From Stenopsyche tienmushanensis (lineage: Eukaryota; Arthropoda; Insecta; Trichoptera; Stenopsychidae), in NCBI GenBank assembly GCA_008973525.1, contig WACJ01000324.1, forward strand, positions 124,001 to 188,000: a stretch of DNA of 64,000 nucleotides, written 5' to 3'. Shown here piece by piece: positions 55,840-64,000 of the stretch. The notes under the pieces were generated by a model, which was not told the origin of the DNA, did not search any database, and saw only the letters and a list, made by a program, of their open reading frames with translations. The position numbers and the translations under genes were made by a program. Every line of letters starts with the position of its first letter. Within the stretch, counting starts at the first letter, position 1.

Positions 55840-56110
55840 GTCGTTAAACTTGAAGAGGTACCAGTTTGCCAGGGTTAGGATTAAGAAAATACTTTTTATG
55901 CTTAAAAGATGATTTTATTAAATTTATTTACAAAATTTGTTCAAATTGACCACCTCTGCTTCGTATGCACGCACGATACCTATTCCTTATTTCAACTGTA
56001 GTAGTCTGAAGTAGCATTTTCTCTTTCATTTCCGTGGCTCGCACAGGCTCAAGACCTGACACCAGTGGATTTCTCTGTCTGCGGGCGTGTCCTATTTCAT
56101 GGCTTACACA
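55840..56110. pseudogene. Two mariner/IS630-type transposase fragments in opposite orientation
   Basis: On the minus strand, 56010-55929 encodes a transposase C-terminus, VEIRNRYRACIRSRGGQFEQ-IL, and a stop (compare the R.C...GG.FE..L ending of this superfamily). On the plus strand, 56034-56105 encodes QDLTPVDFSVCGRVLF, the catalytic DLTP.DF block. The two belong to similar proteins but point at each other, so the locus is rearranged. Confidence 0.55.
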
Positions 56111-57798
56111 AATTTAAAAAAATCAGAAATTTATCGCCCTGTTACGAGAACCGGACCAATATTTGTAGCTGAACCGAAACGTAAAAATAACGATTTAAAT
56201 AGATGTTTTAGGAAGAGGGAAATATTTTTTAAATTTACACCGTTATTATAAGAGTTCGAGATCTGATCTAATGTACCTAAACTTGGTTCATCTAATATTT
56301 TATTAATTATAATATCCTAATTTGCTCTTATGGAGATGTCTGTATCCTCCATCTTTCGGGATCCATCTATCTGTCAAAAGCGACCGTTCACTTTTTGATA
56401 TATTTCATACAATATGAGAATCATCCCAAATTATCAATCTTCATTATTTTAATTGCTCGCTTCAAATTTCACATTTGTGCTAAAAGATTGATGTTTGATC
56501 CAAATTAACATATTCGGATTTATTGGATCATCGTACATTTGGGGCATTTTTGTGACAATTGGTAGTTCAATCAAAGATTCGACGTACGCGATCATTTTAA
56601 GCAGGCTCATTGATTTTTTAATATTATATTTATGTTCTCCGTTGATATTTTGGCTTCTGTATTGATATTGGAATATTGCAACAATTTAAATTGCGCGACG
56701 TAAAATGCCATTTTAGATCGCAGCTGCAGTCGAACGGAATATGACAACGTCATCAGCAATCATTTTATATTACCGACGACGTTGTTGTTATAAACTCTTC
56801 ATTGCGATAAACGAGTGCTGGAAAGCGGTTCGTCGTCCATCGTCGTTTATGAAGTGTGTGGATGCCTTATTTTCAGATTGAACCATGACATTTGCTCCCT
56901 GAAAACTCCCTGAAAAAATGCGTCGCCTTCTTGGCGTTGGATCCATGCTACCCCGGATATTGCCGTTAATGGTTCGCCTGCGGGATCTATCTTCGAAAAC
57001 TGAAGCGAAATAAATAAGTCTGGAGGTCATTATTTAACGGTACACCGAATTTATCGCAAGCGAGCTGCCGAATTTTTTCCCTATTGTTTGCCTTTGTGTC
57101 GTAAGCTGACGACGTGGATACTGTTATTGTAGCAACAACGGCGTTCAGTAGTCGCTATTCAAATGCTGCTTCCATTCTTTTTTTGAATGAAAATCGATGC
57201 TGATGGATTTATTTTCATGTTTGGACAAATCTTCGAACAAATGTTATTGGCGGAATAACACACAACGCTAATATGTTTGATGCTCCGCGCCTTGTTAGAT
57301 AACTGTTACATATGGATCATTTTCACTCTCTGAGTATAATAAAAATTACACATACTAATAAAATTTCTACATTGCCATTCACCATGGTTCAGGAAACACG
57401 ATATATGATAATTTTTTCCCAGGATATTTGTTACAGAGCTGCTTGTTTTTCATATTCATTATACTGCGTAATGCGTTGTTATTCGTTTAATCGAAGTTTT
57501 TTTTATTATTATAATATCATTTAAAAGATAATGTTTGTGCGCAATTATGTAAAATATTGTTGAATGCGTACTAAGATCAGATAAATTACTTTAAAGTACA
57601 CAAATTTAGGTCTTTTGTAACGGTTCTTGATGATATATATGATTATTGCTTTGTAAATGTAGCAATTAAATTGTTTTTTTTGTTTGCTTTAACTACTGAG
57701 GATTGAATTAAATATATATGTAAATGATTACTTATCTTGATAATATTATTATAATTTTATACTGTTATTAATGTTTTAAGGGCATAACCCAATGGTAA
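56111..57798. other. Intergenic stretch, nothing identified
   Basis: An 80-codon minus frame (56788-57030) in a GC-richer patch at 56700-57130 has no recognisable domain. Confidence 0.45.
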
Positions 57799-58014
57799 TC
57801 AGAGAGTGCTATATTCCGCGAATAAAGTGGTTATAATTCCTTGTATTAATTTTGAAATATGAGAGCCGGATTCCACGAGCGTGGTTTCTTGTGCATGGTT
57901 TACTAGCATGCCGATTACTAGTGCTGTGATTGTCTGACCAGGTTCAAGAAATTCAAAACTATTTAGTCTGGTAAAATACCGTAATACACACGGAATGACC
58001 TTTTTCATTGTCAA
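57799..58014 (-). pseudogene. Possible hAT-related fragment
   Basis: A 71-codon minus frame reads KVIPCVLRYFTRLNSFEFLE followed by QTITALVIGMLV. The pattern P.VLRYF....FEF.E....T...IG loosely resembles the domain of hAT-like proteins that reads RYF......L.F.E..GET...I. The support is weak and no other part of such a protein is nearby. Confidence 0.25.
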
Positions 58015-58323
58015 TTTATGCTAAGGAATTGCAAAAGCTACCTGAGTCAAATGAAGCCATTGCTATTTTTTGCTTAGGATTATTGTATAGTACTAATTTC
58101 TCATTGCAAAACCGATCGATTTCATAAGTGGACGTGATAAATGCATGGATTGTTATTTGATGTTTTAATGCGATTAGCGACAATTCACATGGTACTCAAA
58201 TTTATTGATGATTTAATTTATTTTTGTTAGTATATCATCATTCAATTTGTGAGGTCTTTCACAGTTCTCTGACTTTCCCTAAGATTTCTATCTCTGTGTT
58301 TATTAACTTTTTTACTTATTCAG

Positions 58324-59285
58324 TTAGAAAAATCTGTGTTCTTGTATGTATTTTTTCTTTGTTAACAGCATGGCAAATATTCTTGGTTGAATGTTGGATT
58401 TGACATTATTTACAAACATTACAGTAGAACTTCGATTATCTGGACTGATTGGGGATGAAAGTAGTCCGGATAACGAAAATTCGGATAATAGAAAAGAATC
58501 ATAATTGACAGGAAAAGTATGAATACATTTTTTGTCTAGAATTTTATGTTCCCTGATTCCAAGTCGTTCTTTGAAATTTTCAAGCCAGCCCGAACTTGCT
58601 TTGAACGTGGAATCTCCATATAATTTTGTATTGAAAAATATTGCTTTTTCACACGTGGACAAAATATTGTCTGTCCAGTTAATTGTCTTTGTATGAACCA
58701 CATATAAATACACTCTTCAAGTTCTGTATTTCCTGATTTTTTCATAACTGTTCGCTCTTTGCTTCCATCTTCTGATATTAAATAGAAGGCTTTAACCTGT
58801 TGAGGAGCGAGCAAATTTAAAATCGTCGAAGTCGTTGATGTCATAATCGCTTTACGCCGATTACTTTCTGTCAGCTCCTAATCAGCGTAAGACAATCTTC
58901 AATTGTAAATGAACACTTGATAGTGAATACAAGACCACGTCATTTCTTTACATAAACAATGCACAAAAAATCGATTAATTTGCTCCTCCTTTAGAAGGAA
59001 ATGATAATTGAACAAAGACTCATTCAACACGCAGCGAAGAACGGCAAGCAGTTAAATAAACAAACACTCTCGATAACACACAATATTCGGTCGTTTCTTT
59101 GCGTAAACAAATAACACACTTGAAATCGAAATCATTATAAGTCGATAAATTTGGGCTTAACGATCTATACAATCATGCGATGCATGTGAGGAAGCTATCC
59201 GTCTCAGTCTCCCGAACTGCGCTAAGTTCTCTCTTTCTCTGTCTGTCTCCGAGCTTCAATGTGCAAGAGTGCTCTTTTTGGGACA
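58324..59285 (-). mobile_element. Tigger/pogo-type transposon with CENP-B-like DNA-binding domain, deleted
   Basis: The minus strand holds, in order: family Y sequence (59285-58890); the pogo-type helix-turn-helix region MTSTTSTILNLLAPQQVKAF and so on; and the CENP-B/Tc5-type domain with CIYMWFIQRQLTG in one frame then FKASSGWLENFKERLGIREHK in another. The end-type sequence CAGTAGAACTTCGATTATCTGGAC begins at about 58422 on the plus strand. The DDE catalytic domain is missing between the DNA-binding part and the terminal repeat. A frameshift separates the two DNA-binding halves. The opposite terminal repeat is not clear beyond 59285. Confidence 0.7.
58890..59285 (-). repeat. Repeat family Y, copy 3, 5' of the Tigger frame
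   Basis: The reverse complement runs AGAGCACTCTTGCACATTGAAG, the GAGACAGACAGAG block, TCGCATGATTGTATAGATCG, TTAAGCCCAAATTTATCGAC and GTTTGTTTATTTAACTGC, parallel to 46975-47290. It sits immediately upstream of the transposase start, which suggests family Y is the 5' non-coding part of this Tigger family. Confidence 0.6.
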
Positions 59286-59289
59286 TGAG

Positions 59290-60260
59290 AATTCGGACAT
59301 ACATGTATGTCGATGCTCCCTGACAGCTTAATTTAAAAATAGACCGCTTATGATTATATCTGATGATGACGGACTTTTGCAGCAGAATAAATGTTTTGTA
59401 TTATGATCACATTGGCTACTATGTAACGAGACTGGACTCGTATCGATCGATCTTATATCGATGCTATACAAATACTATAAGTTATTTACTAATGAGCACG
59501 ATGGTGAAGTATTGTTTAACGTTAATGTATTATTCTCGTGCCTCGTAAAAATATTAGTTCATAAATGGAGCATCATATATTTTTTTTAAATCTTATCGTG
59601 TATTTTCCAGTACGATTTTGTGATGAACCGATAGTGAATATCTCGGAAAATACTATTTAATAATTTTAAAGGAGTGGGATACTAGCATTTCTTGAGTCAC
59701 CGGATGGAAAGCGACGTGTTTTTGGCTCAAATTCTTGTTTGAAATTTGAGTCTCATTTATTTTCAAACGAAAAAGAATAAGTTTATGATGATAAATTGCT
59801 ATAAAATTATTTTCTTTAGACAACTTCACCACAACGATGCCAGCAAATTATGTCATTTTGATGTCTGAGCCGAGAGATTTAGTGAATTTTACACAATACA
59901 GCTTAAATTCGGGACTTTCTAATTACTTTACGCGCTGAACATAATCGCTGAAAGTCTACTTATCTCCAAACACTACATTTGAAGTAATGAGTTTTATCCA
60001 ATTAACCCAGATACATCAGCGAAATTCTATTTTTCAATAACTAAATTTAAAGATCCAAGGACGAGAAACTATCATATATAAAGTCGAAGTAAATCTTCAT
60101 TTTAAATTGAAACAAGTTGTTCCACATACGAGCCAATTGGCACGTATGAGTTTAAATATAATTTTAATAATCAATGAACATCTTTACCCCCCTTTTAAAA
60201 TGCCCCAAATGACAAATTGTCGGTCAGCATGCGGCATGTGGCAGAGAGTGTTTTTATTGT
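59290..60260. other. AT-rich spacer, nothing identified
   Basis: No gene or repeat match was noticed. Confidence 0.5.
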
Positions 60261-60267
60261 TATATCA

Positions 60268-60441
60268 GGTCAGTCCAAAAGTTCTTGCGCATTTTTGTGC
60301 GTTCCATGAAAAATACTTTAAATTCTAAAAAGACATTTTTTTAAACTTAGAATTGATTAAAAAAAATTAAAAAGTCTTTCTACAGTAATGTGTTTTATTT
60401 ACACTATTTAAAAAAAATGCGCACGAACTTTTGGACTGACC
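60268..60441. mobile_element. Palindromic mariner-type MITE, 174 bp
   Basis: Inverted ends GGTCAGTCCAAAAGTTCTTGCGC and GCGCACGAACTTTTGGACTGACC differ at one position over at least 23 bp. The right flank is TA; the left flank is CA, probably a mutated TA. The interior is A/T with no coding capacity. Confidence 0.85.
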
Positions 60442-60443
60442 TA

Positions 60444-61214
60444 ATATTTGCTCATTTTTTCCAATTTAAAACGGACTTTCTACGCTAATAAACGTGTGTT
60501 AATTATTTCTTATTGCTATGATATAATTTTTCGAGTCGTTGCACATGGGTCCATGCTTGAAAGCCATGAACCACGATTGACCTTATTAACGTCATGATCT
60601 CGTGTCGTCTGATAATATTTTGCAATGCAGAAGTTTTGTGTCGTTTCCTTTAAAGATTCCATTGATATTTGAACTCTGGTAATAATCTATTTTCTAATTA
60701 TTCTCCATGGAGATTGTGGCTTTGACTCTGAAGACGCAAAGGTTACATGCGAATGCAATTAAGTCTGTAAATTTCCTACGGACGTTTCATTGATGGAATA
60801 ACAATATATTTATTATTTTGCGATTTTTTCTCAAGGCCCTTTCTATCGGGCCTGCTGTAATTGACTGTTGAACTCGTATTATTTATTCATGGCAATTCGA
60901 GCGAGGAATATTTTGTAGTGGTTTTTTTTTTGGCAATTGAATAAAATCAAAATAGATTAGGGCTTGGTTCGATGGTATTGAATGCTCGATTCAAATGGGT
61001 TTGTATTTATTTTTTGCGCAGAAAGATAAGGGAAAAATAAGAAGTGTCCTATATCGAAAAAGGACTCGGACCCTATTCCTTATCATTTTTATGTGCGTTA
61101 ATATTGCTGTAATAAATAGATGCAAACCCCATCGTACCAAATAAATAATAATATAAGACAGCAAGTTCACGATTTCGTGCATAATGCTCTGTGTATTTGA
61201 TCTTCTCGTTTTCT
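60444..61214. other. Intergenic spacer
   Basis: No gene was seen. The two overlapping minus frames at 60991-61258 read through AT-rich sequence and part of the adjoining repeat. Confidence 0.45.
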
Positions 61215-61370
61215 TGATCAATATGCGCCAACATGGTGCATCCATACAATATTTTCACTATGCCTGTGTTATTACCGCAAGTTTAAACAGTAAGTTGACA
61301 AAGTTTTATCGCAATCGGATGAACGGCATGGAAGCGCATTAAATACGAACAAACAAACAAACTTTGAGAT
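61215..61370 (+). repeat. Family U repeat, single unit
   Basis: CAATATGCGCCAACATGGTGCATC is followed by TTTTCACTATGCCTGTGTTAT, GACAAAGTTTTATCGCAATCGG and GCGCATTAAATACGAACAAAC. Only one unit is present, unlike the dimers at 1010, 28105 and 54340. Confidence 0.65.
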
Positions 61371-62655
61371 TGTGTTGTTTTGAATTGTGTCTTTTATTTC
61401 GACAATATTTTATTGTAAATATTGAAACATTATTTCCAATCTGAAACCAATAGAAGGCTCATCAATCATACTAATCTCGTCTAAATATATTCGACATACA
61501 AAAACAACGTTTCGATTGTAGTACGATAAGAATGTTCGGAAAAATAATTTACAACCTCTGCTCAATATTTAATGGTCCCTAATCGCATTAGCACGTACTT
61601 CCCGGCGGTCATTAAAAATGTTACCATGTCTGAAGCAATTTATTATGGGATAAAAACATCCTCGTCCATCCTAATAGTATTATAACGTAGATGCTGTCTT
61701 TTATCCTGTTGTCTTCAGATGCTACGTGATCGGCGATCCTATTTCTTCCGTCTATTTTATAGGAGGCGTACTTATTTTTAGGGAAATGATTGGCGCCAAC
61801 CAAAATGGCAACCATGTGGAAATATTTGGCAACACCTTGTTATGCGGCATACCGGAAGATAGTTAAGCTAAAGTGCAAGCATTTATGTCGCATTATGATG
61901 TTGTGGCTGTCGTAAAGAATCAAATGGTCATGAATAAGCATGGCGAAGTCTCAATTGCGAAGAAAAATGGAACAACAAGGTATCCGCGTGGGGAAAAACA
62001 GGGCGATGTGCTCAATATTGTAACCCAATTATCAAACAAAATGAGTCAGATCCATCGCATATTTACACGGACGTGATCATCTGGCGCATCTTGAATTGGA
62101 TTATTCAAGGTCGATTTATTTTGTAAGACCGTTCTTCGCCAAACTTGAGGTGCAGCTCATCGGAAACAGCCTTCCGGCGTTGAATTTCCGCACCGAGGCG
62201 AACATATCGCCTTTTTAGATAATGCAGGCAAGTGCATCGACAATTGAATGTATGCAAACATAAACCACGAGAACGTAAAGGTGTTTATTTAATTTTTTAT
62301 ATTTCGGACGTGAAGATCTACCCACGATCACGCACTGGGCATTGGGCATTTTCAATACATAAAATATTAAATGTGTTGTGTTATTGCTATTTAATGCATA
62401 AGTCTAGCAGTTTTGAAAGATGTTTTAATATAATATATTCGGTTCATCTAAGCACATTTCTATATCGATACCGCTTCTTAATGGCAAGGTGGTTTCCCAT
62501 TTATCTTTCACATGAGGTAAAATAAGGATAGGATTATTTGGAAAGGTAGGAGATGAGAGAATCTATGAGTGATTAGCGAAATCATCATTATATGTAAATA
62601 ATAATTAAATTATTGTTGCAATTAAATCACTCATTCATTTGAATCTGAACCTTTA
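61371..62655. other. Intergenic stretch with unidentified frames
   Basis: Frames of 64-97 codons (61621-61815 -, 61873-62076 +, 62232-62525 +) show no recognisable domain. The GC-richer part at 61620-62210 might be an old element. Confidence 0.4.
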
Positions 62656-62660
62656 TATTG

Positions 62661-63348
62661 GATTGTCCAGTTAGAAATGTCGTTTTTTTCATACTTACTT
62701 TTTGACCATCAGTTGTGTCTCGGCCATCCCTTTGTACGAATATCTTCAAAAAAATAGGAAAGATCATAAAACAGGGGGTGTGGATAGCGCACGATATTAC
62801 TGATGAGATCAAGGCGATGCGCACTCATAATTTAATCGATAAAGAGAAGAAATAACCGTTTTTATGCTATCTTGTGACCGGAGATGAAAAGTGGGTGATG
62901 TACTCCAATCAAAAATGCAAAAGACAATGGCTTTCAAAGGGGCAGGTAAAGAAACCGACCCCTCAATCAGATCTAAGAGTAAAAATAGCTCTTTTAAATG
63001 TATAGTGGGACTCCAAAGGGATAATCTACCACAAAGTCCTTCCATATGATCAAACCGTAAAGAGGGAGATTTATTGTTCAAAATTAGAAATTTTAAAGTG
63101 GCGTTAAATACGAAAAGGCCACGTCTATCGACCGTCGCCAAATTCTTTAACAACATGATAAAAAATAAAAAAAACATAAATGTAGAAGAGATGAAATGAA
63201 GAATCGATAGATATTTTATATGAAAACTCGTTGGATTTTATTCTTCCTTGTTGTATCTGCTGAAGGATCTGATGAAATTGATTAATATATTTTTTTCGTT
63301 TGAATTTAACTCTTTCATTTGAAAAACGACATTCCTAACTGGACAGTC
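62661..63348 (+). mobile_element. mariner transposon with both terminal inverted repeats, defective
   Basis: Inverted repeats GATTGTCCAGTTAGAAATGTCG and GACTGTCCAGTTAGGAATGTCG (right end reverse-complemented) bound a 688-bp element. TA follows on the right; the left dinucleotide has mutated to TG. The plus strand carries pieces of a mariner transposase: IKQGVWIAHDITDEIKAM, then LVTGDEKWVMYSNQKCKRQW (first or second catalytic D in TGDEKW) and KGIIYHKVLPYDQTVKREIY. The N-terminal helix-turn-helix, the third catalytic region and the C-terminus are deleted or broken by stops. The same family is represented at 15053 inside ANKLE2. Confidence 0.85.
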
Positions 63349-63409
63349 TATCAATTATAGATGAATCTGAACAGACAATGTGTATGTGTTTCTTTTCGTA
63401 TGGACTTGC

Positions 63410-63945
63410 TAGGGAATTCAATTGCTGAATCCCGGACAGTTTTAGGTGCTCATGAATCCCGAGATTAATAAACGTAATCCCGAAAAATTCGGGATTGAAT
63501 TTTTTTATCTAACAAAAATTGTACATCTCACCAGCACGACGAAGGCTACTAAATCGAGATATTCTCGCCGAAATCTGGACGCTTGAAAACAATGGCGCAA
63601 TTACTAACTAACTAATTGTTATATTAACTTTTCCCCACCGGTGATGTATTTACTACACCTCGGCTCTAAAAATGGCAATATCGATATGAAATATAATAGA
63701 TACGGGGTTCAGAATTTTTGTATTCCTCCGTAATATAATTACGAATCACATCAAAGTATTATAGTATATAAGTATTCATCTACAGCGACGGAAATAAATA
63801 ATTTGTCGGGAAATCGGGAATTTTGCGATTTTTAGTCCGTGTCTCAGCAGAAAGGAATTTTATCAATTACATTGATGGTCACTGGGATAGTGTAATGCAA
63901 TTCCGAAATCCCGGGATCGAAATTTTTAGTATGTAGTGAATGGAA
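63410..63945 (+). mobile_element. hAT transposon, copy C, truncated or degraded
   Basis: It begins TAGGGAATTCAATTGCTGAATCCCGG and follows copy A closely: GACAGTTTTAGG.GCTCATGAATC, the CACCAGCACGACGAAGGCTACTAAATCGAGA segment and the embedded family Z-like sequence at about 63626-63735. The protein-coding part is cut soon after the GTGTCTCAGCAGAAAGGAATTTTATC segment. The match resumes with ATCCCGGGATCGAAATTTT before the right edge, so this is an internal deletion derivative. Confidence 0.72.
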
Positions 63946-64000
63946 GTACTTTCATGAAAGAGATATATTTTTTTGGCTCTCAGCCTTAAACGATTATAGA

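Noticed and set aside
1..64000. CRISPR arrays, bacterial operons or phage genes
   Set aside because: No regularly spaced short repeats and no prokaryotic gene organisation were seen. All clear genes are eukaryotic.

Overview
The window is a piece of an AT-rich insect (hexapod) nuclear genome. The evidence is spliced GT-AG genes, a eukaryotic tRNA, insect-like versions of four conserved proteins, and dense DNA-transposon and non-LTR debris. I could not fix the order from sequence alone.

Five host genes are well supported. They are RpS16 (3050-4239, +, five exons), a tRNA-Arg(UCU) gene (8150-8222, -), an ANKLE2 orthologue (12211-18581, -, eleven exons, about 947 aa), a WDR18/Ipi3 orthologue (26789-28051, -, one exon) and an adiponectin-receptor orthologue (31083-32243, +, one exon inside a GC-rich island). 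Their products act in different places: the 40S ribosome, arginine decoding, nuclear envelope reassembly, 60S maturation, and PAQR membrane signalling/ceramidase activity. There is no operon-like logic; they are neighbours only. RpS16 intron 4 holds a candidate box C/D snoRNA. The last ANKLE2 exon has two possible acceptors that give different C-termini. A short open frame at 29.7 kb (-) looks coding but is not identified.

Almost everything else is mobile-element sequence or bare AT-rich DNA. From left to right: dimeric repeats and a repeat family with three copies near 1-1.5 kb; a hAT element at 5.3-6.3 kb; a Jockey-like remnant at 9.8 kb; ANKLE2 introns carrying a mariner end, an R1-like 3' end and two copies of one repeat family; transposase fragments at 20-21.6 kb; a TTAA-flanked MITE at 25.3 kb. 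Right of the adiponectin-receptor gene no host gene is recognisable. That half contains a second MITE copy, an internally deleted mariner, two solo LTRs with 4-bp target duplications (38.6 and 49.9 kb), an R1-clade element that has lost its catalytic core (41.2-42.8 kb), a piggyBac-derived miniature, a Tc1 remnant, two Tigger/pogo elements, a hAT copy with a perfect 8-bp target duplication nested in a dimeric repeat (54.5-55.5 kb), a mariner with both terminal inverted repeats (62.7-63.3 kb) and a third hAT copy at the right edge.

I found no CRISPR array, prokaryotic gene cluster or clearly new system. The most worthwhile leads are the ANKLE2 alternative ending, the hAT family that carries a TTAA MITE inside it, the snoRNA candidate, the unidentified exon at 29.7 kb and the compositional contrast of the adiponectin-receptor gene. 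Repeat-family boundaries were aligned by eye and may be off by tens of bases.
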